Shown one piece after another: positions 11,105 through 21,561 of a DNA stretch of 64,000 bases. The DNA is from Phlebopus portentosus. Lineage: Eukaryota; Basidiomycota; Agaricomycetes; Boletales; Boletinellaceae. Position 1 is the stretch's first letter. The number at the start of each line of letters is the position of its first letter. The notes below the pieces were generated by a model. It saw nothing but the letters and a program-made list of their open reading frames with translations, was not told the origin of the DNA and ran no database searches. The position numbers and the translations under genes are program-made. Location: the NCBI GenBank assembly GCA_037892935.1, contig JAYXKI010000005.1:372001-436000 (forward strand). The letters are read 5' to 3'.

Positions 11105-11422
11105 AAGCCGTTAGAATGATGGGAGCCGATCCAGCAAATGACATAGAAGAATTAATGCTTCCCAGTCTGGTGTTTCTTCGCCATTCTTCGTGTTGACAGA
11201 GGCCAGATCAAAATCGATCAGGACTCCATATACAGTGTCATCGTCATTGTAGCGCACCAGCAAGTTATGAAGATTAATATCCTTCTGGGAGATTTGCTGC
11301 TTGTTATTAGTCAATATGCCTGTTGGATCCATCTTTTCCGTACTCACTTTGCACGATGTCACTATTACTCTGCACATAAGATCTGCCATCTCAAAGTTCA
11401 TATTTTGCGTGCTCTGCTCCAA
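11105..11422 (-). pseudogene. FunK1 kinase relic
   Basis: The minus strand retains INLHNLLVRYNDDDTVYG and VLIDFDLASV, the catalytic loop and DFD region. It then jumps, with loss of frame, to a remnant of the FYVICWIGSHH block near 11110-11150. The HRD arginine position reads KD, and the sequence between DFDLASV and the DWE block is deleted. It is an old, clearly dead copy, more diverged than K1-K9. Confidence 0.75.
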
Positions 11423-11778
11423 TAAAGATGCTTCGTGTATTTCTGGACCTCTCCTACTAATTCAATGGTGAGTTCCTGAGTAGCTATCCCCTGCCCTTTG
11501 GTATGCATGGAAAACCCATAGTACTACCTCTATTGGTCAGTCTCCACATATTGAACCATCCAAATAATGCTTGGCAGTACAGCAGAATGATTCTGTACCT
11601 CCAGACCCTCAGGTCTGATGACTTTAAGAGGTCAGTGATCTTCGTGGTCCTTATGAACTTCGACAAGTGAAGAGGTGTGACGGCGATCGTGACGCGCATG
11701 ATTGGATGCACGTGACGCAGAAGACGAACACGTACACGTGCCGTCAACGCGGCCTCGTTCTCATCATCCACCATCACC
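11423..11778. other. upstream region of kinase K5
   Basis: About 350 bp without a supported gene. It separates the minus-strand kinase relic from the plus-strand K5 and should hold the K5 promoter. No clear TATA box was found. Confidence 0.5.
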
Positions 11779-14315
11779 ATGGCCGATAATAACTTACCGC
11801 CTCCTGTAACTCCCAAGAAAGGCAGAATAAGCAAACCTCTTAATCCTTCAGACTTCGCAACACCAGCCGGGCGTACCGTTTCATCTTATACTAGCTTCGA
11901 AGGTTTCGTTGCGGATCCTCAAACCGCAGCAAAGTACGACACGATCGATCTAAAGCTCGCGAAACTTATTCCTCTGGACGCCTTCCTACTCGGCTTAGGA
12001 GTGCCAGAAGAAAGCTTAAGGGCCGAGGATCCCGCTATTAGCTCTGTCGCATCGAGTGGAGAAGTCCTGAACAAGCGGGACCAGTACTGCGCAAAGGTGA
12101 CCGCGGAGGCGCAACGATACCGGACGTTTTGCGATTACTCGAATTATATTATCTCGAAATTCGAATCCAAGCGCATTCTTTTCGCTCGAAACGATCCGAG
12201 ACTCCTCCCGGGGCTATGCTCACTCTCTTTGAAGCCTGACGTTGTCGCCCTCAGCAGCGATCGGCCCGACATTGCGAACGATCAGTGGACGAAGTTTTCC
12301 ACTCGAGGGCCAGTCAAGAAACAGGTTTCATGGTTGTGGAAAGACGTGAATATTGTAGCAGAGTTCAAGAAGCATCATGAAGTGATACAATGCGAAGAGA
12401 CGAATGTCAAGTGGACGCTCAATCCCGTGACTCATTCTGACAACGAAACAATACCACCTTTAGCAGATCAGCACAGCGAGACTGATTCTCGTGACCATGA
12501 TATTGCTGCTGCGGTTTCGCAATCTTCGAAGTCCGGATCTCGGGGTGGCGGCGGCGCTATCGTCGTACCAGCAGGACCCGTGATACCAGTCCCGCCAATG
12601 TCGACTTCCATGTCTGTCGCGACCTCAGTTTCAGAAGGGAGAAAGAGGATGATAGAAGAAGCCGATGAAAGGGGTTTTGAACCTCATAAAAAGCTTAGAC
12701 CATCGACGACAAAAGCCATTGTGCGTCGTGATCTGATAATCGACGGTGCAAAGTATGCCGTCGAGCAGCTGTCCTTCGTGCCTAGTCGAAGACATGCACT
12801 CGAATTCCTCATACTGGACGCTAAATTATATCTTGCGTATTATGATCGAGCTGGACCGGTTTATTCGTATCCCTTCTACTTCGCCGAAGACATATACCGT
12901 TTCGTGTTGCTTATGAAAAGGCTGGCCGAAATGAATAGTTGGGAAATGGGCTTCCTCGAGAATCTGAAAGATGCCGAAGTACCAGCAACCGACATCGTCC
13001 AGGAGTTATTGTCCCAGGGCAACAAAGAATCGCCAGCCAGCCCCAGCCCGTCGACATCCTCTCCCGACTCGGCCTCTGATCTACCGAGCGATACAAATGC
13101 ATTACAGAGTGCAGAGAAGGAGAAACCTGGAGACATACCTCCCGAAACCCTCGAGGCAGTAAAAACCATAAAGTCGGGGCAGCACTTGTTTAAACTGGAA
13201 ATTGACATGCTCGTGGTATACCTTATATCAGAAATAGGAGGGCGTCGTCCATATGGGCTGGTTAGTAGGGGGACTGCAGTGTATATGTCGTATTATCCTG
13301 AAAAGAGAGCTCTGGTTGCGGTCAAAATCAGTTGGCCGGCGGCAAGACGGCTTTCGGAGGTGGAGATATTGAAGAAAGCGCGGGCAGTGCTGCGGAAGGT
13401 CGACGCGGATCCTAATGTAAAGCAGAAATACGGTGATAGGAAGCTCGAAGAGTCCTTGCCTTTCATAATCGGACAAAAGGACATCGACAATCTGAAGAAG
13501 AAATGGTCATTCAGATGGGTGACGCAGAGGTACTACGCGAACTTTGACGAGGCGTGGAATCGAATTTGCCGGGTAATAATCATGGAACTCCTCCGTCCTT
13601 TGTTCTCAGTAACGACGTTGGATCAGTTCAAGGAAGCGATTCGGGATATTGTACTAGGTGAGCATAGTAGCCATCGGGTGAGCCTTGAGCTGACGGCCTT
13701 TCCTGCCCAGCCCATCATTTCCTGTTTAACAGCGAAGCTCGAATTCTCCACCGCGATATTAGCCTTCATAACTTGATGGTTCGCTATTATCCTGCTAGTG
13801 ACAAGATCCACGGTGTTCTCATCGATTTTGATCTCGCTTCACTGGGTTTACCGACTCCTGAGGGACACTTGGGAAGGCGGACGGGAACCCGCCCTTACAT
13901 GTCAGTAGATCTCCTTCGCGAAGAAACCCCTCTGCATCTCGAAAGATTCGATTGGGAATCGTTCTTCTATGTCATTTGCTGGATCGCATCCCACTATTCT
14001 GCAGGCGATGAAGTGCAAACTGATGCATTCAATGAATGGAACGAGCCCGACGATAAAAAGCTCAGGAGTATCAAGAATGAGTTGCTATTCGGGCATAGCG
14101 AACCGAATTTGGATAGCGTATTCACGGATTTCTATAAGCCGCTAATCGCGTGGATGGATGACATTCAGTCGATGTTTCTCGCTGCCGATCAAGCAAGGAA
14201 GAAATTCGAGCGTGTTAAAGCAGCAAAACCCGAAGATGACTCACTTGTATTTGATGAGGAGACGCTCGGTGGCCATGTTACCTGGGAAAAGTTCTGGGCG
14301 ATTTTAAAATTGTAG
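11779..14315 (+). CDS. FunK1-type protein kinase K5, full length, intact, only plus-strand copy
   Basis: Two exons (11779-13657 and 13711-14315) join across a 53-nt GTGAGC...CCAG intron at the same codon as in all other copies, giving a predicted 827 residues. The order is MADNNLPPPVTPKKG, then an N-terminal domain with SWLWKDVNIVAEFKK, then a Gly-rich/Ser linker and GAKYAVEQLSFVPSRRHALE. A copy-specific Pro/Ser insert follows near residues 400-450 (SPASPSPSTSSPDS). After that come RRPYGLVSRGTAVYM, LVAVKISWPAARR (Lys), HRDISLHNLMVR, VLIDFDLAS and RRTGTRPYMSVDLL. All FunK1 catalytic elements seen in K4 are retained. It is clearly diverged from the other copies and opposite in strand, so it may be an older lineage rather than part of the recent amplification. 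Its substrate is unknown. Confidence 0.9.
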
Positions 14316-14827
14316 TCGTGGCCGAGCGATTTTATTGTCACAGTTTCTCTATATTTTATATGATTTTCTCTTTTTCAATACTTCTATACAGCGAGACTCT
14401 AATTACACGTTACTTGCTATGCGTTCTCCCCTGTCTGTTCTGCCATCTGCTTTGCTTACATGTTTTGTATCAGTGTTATGTACTGTACTAATAGAGCATT
14501 GCTGTAATATGCACTCCATCGACGACCCGGACACGACCTATCTACGACTTGATGTCCTATTTGAGTGATTATACTCGGTTTTTCGACGACCTGAAGTCAT
14601 TCTGTGATCGAAAGCCTCAGGATGCATAGTAATCATCCCATACATTAGGAACCCTTCAACACCTGTAGTATAATTCGGGCCATGCTTTAGCAATAGCTTT
14701 GGAGAATCTCAGTGCCTATGAGTTACTGTATATAGTTCGGATAGCAAGACAGCTTACGAATTACTGTAAGTACGCAGCGCAGACGATAAATCCGATCCTA
14801 CAAGACCCAGTCCACCCTAGTCCACCA
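14316..14827. other. spacer between convergent kinases K5 and K6
   Basis: The right half is a diverged inter-kinase spacer (CATGCTTTAGC, AAGACAGCTTACGAATTACT and GACGATAAATCCGATCC blocks). The left half is T-rich 3' flank of K5. No gene seen. Confidence 0.6.
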
Positions 14828-15830
14828 TCATTTCTTTAAGATCTGCCAGAACTTGTCCCAAGTAACGTGTCCACCGAGTGTCTCAAGAAATACAAGCGCG
14901 TCTTCTTCAGGGTTTGCAGCCTTAGCACGCTCGAATTTCTTCCTTGCTTGATCTGCAGCAAGAAACATCGACTGCACGTCATCCATCCACGAGGTGACTA
15001 GCGGCTTATACAAATCCGTAAACAGGATGCGCAAGTCTGGATCACTAAGTCCAACTAGCACCGATTGTTTAGACCGAACGAGCAGCTTGTCCACGTCTGT
15101 GTCCCATTCCTCAAAAGCATCCGTCTTTATTTTTTTGCCATTTGAATAGTGGGTTCCAATCCAGCAAATGACGTAGAAGAATGCCTCCCAGTCAAATCTT
15201 TCGAGGTGCAGAGGTGTTGTTTGTCCTCTGAGAAGTTCCTTTGACATGAAACGCCGAGTCCCAGTTCGCCGTCCGTGGTGCTCTTCGCCGCCCGGTTCCC
15301 CATCAGAAGCCAGATCAAAATCAATAAAAACTCCATGTACAGCGCCGTCATAATTGCAGCGCACCATCAAGTTATGGAGGCTGATGTCACGATGGAAAAT
15401 TCGTGCTTCGCAGATGAACGAGAAATGGTGTGCTATTCCGAAGAAACAGTCAAGACGAGACACACACTAGACGAGAATTAGGCGAACCTAGTACGATGTC
15501 CCGAATAGCTTGCTTGAAATGGTCCAGGTTCGTCAATCCAAATATTGGATGAAGGCGCTCCATGACTATCGCACGGCAGATACGATTCCCAGCTTCATCA
15601 AGACTTTTCGGAAGCTCCTTTGCACTGAATCGAAAAATCCGTTCTTTCTTCAAATCGTCAATCTCTTTGGGAGGTATTTTGACCATCAGGAGGGAATATG
15701 CGAGCTTCCTGTTGCCGTACTTCCGTTTATGCTTAGTTTGGGTGTCGAGCTTCAACAGTAGGCTCCTTGACGAGGAGACACTAGTACTTGGTTTCGGCAG
15801 CCCGGTCATCTGTGAGAATTTCGGGGGCAT
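14828..15830 (-). CDS. N-lobe-less FunK1 kinase K6, intact short gene
   Basis: An ATG at 15830 (MPPKFSQMTGLPK) opens exon 1 (15830-15488). A 55-nt intron follows, then exon 2 (15432-14828), in phase, giving 315 residues without a stop. The protein starts just before the SRSLLLKLDTQTKHKRKYG block. It therefore has the C-lobe (HRDISLHNLMVR, FIDFDLAS, RRTGTRRFMSKELL, DWEAFFYVICWIG) but no VAVK lysine or Gly-rich loop. Without an N-lobe it is unlikely to bind ATP in the usual way. It could be a non-catalytic kinase-like protein or simply a young truncated copy. Catalytic-loop residues are unaltered, unlike K1, K2 and K7. Confidence 0.7.
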
Positions 15831-16142
15831 TATAAAACAATAACCTTGATCGAGTGACTTTATCGCACTCTCTCAAAGATAAAGTAAGCATCTTATGTTA
15901 TAGAGGCACATTCATTTCATAGCCTGTAATGTATTTCGACTATGCTTTTGCTGAAATTGTTGCGGGGAAAGGAACGATGATATTCCAGGAGCTCGTATCC
16001 GATAAATAAACCGATTGTATTGTTGCTGGAGAATTTGAGCGCCTACGAGTTACAGCTCGAAGAATTAGACAGCCTACGAATTAATTCTGTGGTGCGGACG
16101 ATAAATCTGCTTCCACAAGACCCAGCACGCCTTGATCCACAG
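15831..16142. other. spacer between K7 and K6
   Basis: This holds the 5' flank of K6 (related to the start region of K1 and K8, but with an ATG created by ATAATGCCCCC in place of ATAATTCCCCC) and the spacer subtype that also follows K2 at 2922. No gene. Confidence 0.6.
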
Positions 16143-17222
16143 TCAGTTCTTTAAAATCTTCCAGATCCTGTCCCAAGTAACGATCCCACCAAGTGTCTCC
16201 TCGTCAAAGACTAACGTATCACGTTCAGGGTTTATGGCTTTAGCGTGTCTGGATTCGTTCTCTGCTTGGTGGGCATCATGAAACATCGACTGAAGGTCAT
16301 ATACCCATGTCCAATATAGCGGTTTATAGAAGTCCGTGAACAGAATATCCAAAGGATTACCAAACCCGACCAGCATCAATTGTTTAGACGGAACGAGCAG
16401 CTCGTCTACATCTGTGTCCAATTCATCAAGAGCATCCGTCTGTACTTCGGTGCCATACGAATAATGGGTCCCAATCCAGCAAATGACGTAAAAGAACGAC
16501 TCCCAATCAAACCTTTCGAGGTGTGGAGAGGTTTCATTCTCGAGCAGATCTATCGCCATGAAACGACGAGTCCCAGTTCGCATTCCATGGTGCCCTTCAC
16601 TGCTCGGTACCCCAACGGAGGCCAGATCGAAATCAATAAAGACTCCAGGTACAGCGCCATCACCACTGTAGCGTACCATCAAGTTATCAAGGCTGATATC
16701 AGGATGGAAAATGCGTGCTTCGCGGATGAACGAGAAATGGTGTGCTGTTTCGAGAAAACAGTCAAGACAAGACACGCTAGACGAGGATTAGGCGAACCTA
16801 GTACGATGTCCCGGATAGCTTGCTTGAAGTGATCCAGGTTCGTCAATCGAAATATTGGATGAAGGCGCTCCATGACTATTGCACGGGAGGTGCGTTTCCC
16901 AGTCTCGTCGAGAATTTTTGGAAGCTCCTTTGCGTTGAATCGAAAAAACTGTTCTTTCTTCAAATCGTCAATCTCTTTAGGAGGTAATTTACCATCAGGA
17001 GGGACTGTGCAAGTTTCCTGTTGCGGCAGTGTTGCCGTACTTCTGGTTATGCTTAGTTTGGATGCCGAGCTTCGACAGTCGGTTCCTTGACGAGGAGACA
17101 CTTGGCTTTGGAAGCCTGGTCACCTCACCTGTGAGAATTTCGGGGGAATTATAAAATAATACTCGTGATCGAGCGACCTTATCGCACACTCGGGAAAGAT
17201 AGAGTATGTTATAGAGATACAT
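16143..17222 (-). pseudogene. FunK1-type kinase copy K7, 5'-truncated, frameshifted, HPD
   Basis: Exon 2 reads through FIDFDLASVGVPSSEGHH, the DWESFFYVICWIG block and IWKILKN to a stop at 16143. The catalytic loop is HPDISLDN (16699-16705 region), as in K1 and K2. Exon 1 is disrupted near 16990-17035: an 11-bp insertion (TTGCGGCAGTG duplicating nearby sequence) and loss of one G relative to K8 break the frame between KHNQKYGN and LPPKEIDDLKK. The N-lobe is missing, as in the other short copies. It is probably non-functional. Confidence 0.8.
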
Positions 17223-17249
17223 TCATTTCATTTCATAGCCTGTAATGTA

Positions 17250-17460
17250 CAGGTGGGTACAAAAAGTCTTTGGCCCCCCTGTTTTAGGAAGGTGATTTGC
17301 ATGCCTTCTCGGGAAACGAACACCCGTGAAGCGAGGTCCCCTCATCTTTGCCGACATTGAGCAAGTTGGCAAGGTTGTATCCGACGCTTACAGTACCATA
17401 CATAGCATGCAAATCCTCCTTCCATAAACAGGGGGGCCAAAGACTTTTTGTACCCACCTG
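17250..17460. mobile_element. 211-bp MITE with TA target-site duplication (Tc1/mariner-like ends)
   Basis: Both ends read CAGGTGGGTACAAAAAG inward. The terminal inverted repeats match perfectly for about 35 bp and imperfectly to about 55 bp, ending near GATTTGCATGC. The element is flanked by TA on both sides (17248-17249 and 17461-17462). The spacers after K1 and K8 have the uninterrupted sequence GTAATGTATTTTGACT, so the empty site is known directly. There is no coding capacity. TA duplication and CAG-type ends point to mobilisation by a Tc1/mariner-superfamily transposase elsewhere in the genome (inference). Confidence 0.9.
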
Positions 17461-17691
17461 TATTTTGACTATGCTTTAGCTGCGGACTCCAGAAATGAAG
17501 GAAAGTGAAATCTATGTGCGGAAAGGAACGATGGTATTCCAGGAGTTCATATCCAATAAATAACCCGATTGTATTATTGCTGGAGGATTGTCTACGAGTT
17601 ACAGCTCGAAGAGCAAGTCAGGTTACGAATAAAGTGTGGGGCGCAGACGTTAAATCTGGTTCTACAAGACCCAGAACGCCTTGATCCACAG
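17461..17691. repeat. inter-kinase spacer repeat, copy 2
   Basis: Nearly identical to 1060-1298 and 18789-19025. It is interrupted at its left end by the MITE. No gene. Confidence 0.8.
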
Positions 17692-18773
17692 TCAGTTCTT
17701 TAAAATCTTCCAGACTTTGTCCCAAGTAACATGACCACCGAGCGTCTCATAAAATCCAAGTGTGTCTTCTTCAGGGTTTGCAGCCTTAGCATGCACGAAT
17801 TTCTTCCTTGCTTGGTCGGCAGCGAGAAACATCGACTGCATATCATCAATCCACGAGGAGATTAGTGGCTTATAGAAGTCCGTAAACCGGATGCGTAAGT
17901 TTGGTCGGGAAACCCCGAATAGCACTGATTGTTTCACTTCACTGAGTGTGTCGTCATCGTCTGTGTCCCATGTTTTGAGAGCATTCGTCTTTATTTCGAC
18001 ACCATTCGAATAGTGGGTCCCAATCCAGCAAATGACGTAAAAGAACGACTCCCAATCAAACCTTTCGAGGTGTGGAGAGGTTTCATTCTCGAGCAGATCT
18101 ATTGCCATGAAACGACGAGTCCCAGTTCGCCTTCCATGGTGTCCTTCACTGGTCGGTACCCCGACAGAGGCCAGATCGAAATCAATAAGGACACCATGTA
18201 CAGTATCGTCATCACTGTAGCGCACCATCAAGTTACGAAGACTGATATCACGATGGAGAGTGTGTTCTTTGCTGTTGAACAAGAAATGGTGTGCTATTGC
18301 AAGGAAACAGTCAGAACGAGACACATTGAACAAAAATCAAACGAACCTAGCACGATGTCCCGGATAGCTTGCTTGAAATCGTCCAGGTTCGTCAATTCAA
18401 ATATTGGATGAAGTCGCTCCATGACCATCACACGGCAGATGCGATTCCCAGCTTCATCAAGAATTTTCGGAAGCTCCTTTGCGCTGAATCGAGGAATCCG
18501 TTCTTTCTTCAAATCGTCAATCTCTTTGGGAGGTAATTTGACCATCAGGAGGGACTGTGCAAGCCTCCTGTCGCCGTACTTCCGTTTATGCTTAGTTTGG
18601 GTGTCGAGCTTCAACAGTAGGTTCCTTGACGAGGAGACAATAGTACTTGGCTTTGGCAGCCTGGTCATCTGTGAGAATTTCGGGGGAATTATAAAACAAT
18701 AATCGTGATCGAGCGACTTTATCGCACTCTCTCGGAAAAGATAGAGTAAGCATCTTATGTTATAGAGGCACAT
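17692..18773 (-). CDS. N-lobe-less FunK1 kinase K8, intact short gene
   Basis: The ATG at 18773 gives MCLYNIRCLLYLFRESAIK. Exon 1 (18773-18347) and exon 2 (18293-17692) join in phase over a 53-nt intron, giving 342 residues. From SRNLLLKLDTQTKHKRKYG onward it aligns with the C-lobe half of K4 and K5: HRDISLRNLMVR, VLIDFDLASVGVP, RRTGTRRFMAIDLL, then VWKILKN and stop. The Gly-rich loop and ATP-anchoring Lys region are absent. About 45 residues before the homologous part come from former non-kinase sequence and look like recruited 5' sequence. It is an open frame despite the truncation, but whether it is expressed is unknown. Confidence 0.7.
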
Positions 18774-18788
18774 TCCATTTCATAGCCT

Positions 18789-19025
18789 GTAATGTATTTT
18801 GACTATGCTTTAGCTGCGGACTCCAGAAATGAAGGAAAGTGAAATCTATGTGCGGAAAGGAACGATGGTATTCCAGGAGTTCATATCCAATAAATAACCC
18901 GATTGTATTATTGCTGGAGGATTGTCCACGAGTTACAGCTCGAAGAGTAAGTCAGGTTACGAATTAAGTGCGCGGCGCAGAGGTTAAATCTGATTCTACA
19001 AGACCCAGAACGCCTTGATCCGTAG
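18789..19025. repeat. inter-kinase spacer repeat, copy 3
   Basis: Nearly identical to 1060-1298 and 17461-17691. It retains the empty MITE site GTAATGTATTTTGACT at its left border. No gene. Confidence 0.8.
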
Positions 19026-21303
19026 TCAGTTCTTTAAAATCTGCCAGAATTTGTCCCAAGTAACGATCCCTCCAATTGTCTCCTCGTCAAAGTCCGGCGT
19101 ATCACGTCCAGGGTTTGCAGCCTTAGCATCCTCGAATTTCTTCCTTGCTTGATCGGCAGCAAGAAACATCGACTGCATGTCAGCAATCCACGAGGAGACT
19201 AGCGGCTTATAGAAGTCCGTAAACCGGATGCGTAAGTTTGGTCGAGAATGCCCGAATAGCACCGATTGTTTAGACCAGACGAGCAAGATGTCCACGTCTG
19301 TATCCCATTCCTCAAAAATATGCGTCTTTATTTCTTCGCCGCTCGAATAATGGGTGCCAATCCAGCAAATGACGTAAAAGAGCGACTCCCAATCGAATCT
19401 TTCGCGGTGCAGAGGGGTTTCTTTCTCAAGCAGATCTATCGCCATGAAACGACGAGTCCCAGTTCGCCTTCCATGGTGTCCTTCACTGGTCGGAAGTCCC
19501 ACAGAGGCCAGATCGAAATCAATCAAGACTCCATGTACAGCGCCGTCATCACTGTCGCGTACCATCAAGTTATGAAGACTGATATCACGATGGAGAATAC
19601 GTTCTTCGCTCATGAACAAGAAATGGTGTGCTATTCCAAGGAAACAGTCAGACCGAGTCGCATTGAACAAAAGTCAAACGAACCTAGTACAATGTCCCGG
19701 ATAGCTTGCTTGAATTGATCCAAGTTCGTCAGTCCAAATATTGGATAAAGGCGCTCCATGACTATCACACGGCAGATCCGATTCCCAGTCTCGTCGAATT
19801 CCTTCAAGCTGTCAGGATTTTCCGTTATCCATCGAAAAGACTTGTCTTTCCTCAGGTTGTCAATATCTTTCGCTAGTTCCACCATTGGTAGGGCCTCAGC
19901 AAGACTCCTGTTGCCGTATATCCTTCTATGATTAGGATCGGCGTCGAGCATCGATAGCTGATTTCTGCCCTTCTCCAAGATCTCTGCCTCCGAAGGTCGT
20001 CGCGCTGCGGGCCAGCTGATTTTGACTGCAAAAACCTTCTCGTTTGCAACTTCGTAACCCAGAAATACTGCCGTTCCTCTACTGATCAGCCCATATGGGC
20101 GGCGCCTACCGATTTCTGAGACGAGATATAGTTCACGCTTGCCAAGACCAAGTGTGAACAAAATGTTGGTTGTTCCTTCGATTCCGGCTGTGGGAAGACG
20201 TGCACGAGCCTCGGCGATCGATTTCACATCCTCCTTCAGGTCTTCAAGGAATCCAATTTCCCAGGAATTCATTTCCGTCAGCCTCTTGAGAAGCAGCACA
20301 TATGTGTATAAGTCGTCAACAAAGCTGACTCCTCCGAATACACTGGTCCAGCTCGGTCATAATACGCTAGAGTCAATTTGCCATCTATTATAAGGAATTC
20401 CAAGACGTGGCGTCGATTAGGAACAGCTGAGACTTGATCTACAGCATATTTCCCGCCGCTCAGCAGCAGATCTGAGCGCACCGCGCCGAACTTGAACCTC
20501 TTCTGGCTACTTGTCTCGCTAACTTCTAGCACCTTTCGTTTTGGTGCAGGAGTGGCTCGTAGTCTTGCACCACTGCTGTGAGAAACGGACACTGAAGATG
20601 AGTGCGATTTATGGATCTCCGGAGCAGCTCCTACGTTTGAGCTACTCCCGCCATCCCGAGATGGCGACGTGTATACGAATGGTTGATCAGACACCGAAGT
20701 CTGACCAATCTTTATTTCGTTCTGACGGATCTTGAACTCGACAGCAACCTTGATGTCTTTCCACTGCCAGGAAACACTTACACCACCACTCTGGCGTGGT
20801 CCAGAACGATTGTAATTCTTCCAATTGCCGTTTACAACATCCGGATGTGCACTGCTGACGGCGACAACATCAGGCTTGCGCTTGCTCCCGCACAAGCCCT
20901 CTATTAAATGCGGATCGTTTCGAGCGAAAAGAATGGTCCGGGTCTTTAACTGAGAAATGATGTGATTTGTTAAATCACAAAATGGCCCATAGCGGAGTGT
21001 CTCGCCAGTCACGCCCTTGCAGTAATTATTGCGCAATTGCAAGACGACTGGATTAGATGCAATAGTATGCACGAAAGCATTCTTTACATCAAGGTCGTCT
21101 TCGGACACTCCGAGGCGGACAAGGAAATCCCTGAGAGGACGAGTTACGGAATCCTTTAGGTCCATTTCGTTGTACCTGTCGGTGATCTCGACATTGGCAA
21201 CGAAGTTAGAACCTCCAGAATATGCCGAGGCAGTTCCTCCCACCGGTGTGACGGGTCTCGGGTCATTAGCTGAAGAAGCAGGAGGATAATTCGAATCAGA
21301 CAT
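19026..21303 (-). pseudogene. FunK1-type kinase copy K9, full length but with one frameshift
   Basis: The ATG at 21303 (MSDSNYPPAS), TATA-like box, intron (19631-19683) and stop match the K4 layout. Exon 1 is 31 bp shorter than in K4. A 30-bp in-frame deletion removes RILDPVGKNL (near 20147), and one A is missing in GCTGACTCC (near 20329), breaking the frame after AGPVYSEE. K2 has both changes. The catalytic loop HRDISLHN and DFD are intact. The C-terminal 100 residues resemble K2 (KKFEDAKAANPGRDTPDFDE), not K4. If the missing A were a base-calling error, this would be a functional gene; sharing it with K2 argues against that but does not exclude a systematic error. Confidence 0.75.
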
Positions 21304-21338
21304 GTTGTTGGTGAACACACCAGTCCTAAATGCCCTGC

Positions 21339-21346
21339 TATTTATA
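21339..21346 (-). promoter_or_regulatory. TATA-like box of kinase K9
   Basis: TATAAATA on the minus strand, at the same distance from the ATG as in K4. Confidence 0.5.
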
Positions 21347-21561
21347 CTTTTCACGACCTGTCGCGCACGGACCTTCGATTGCGCCTCATAAACTTGAAAC
21401 AATTGATGTCCATTCTAGTTGGCCACATATTGCGCTATCACGCCACTTGATAAAGATCAAGTGGCTAAGATGGTATGCAGAAGTTTGTGTAAACAATCGT
21501 TTTTGGCGAGTTCTGTTTATTTCGTGTCCAACGAAATGAAATAGCAGGCTGAAGATAAAAA

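Noticed and set aside
1..21303. The array as a transposon-carried gene cluster
   Set aside because: No transposase, LTR or terminal repeats flank the units; the single MITE is younger than the spacers and lies inside one of them.
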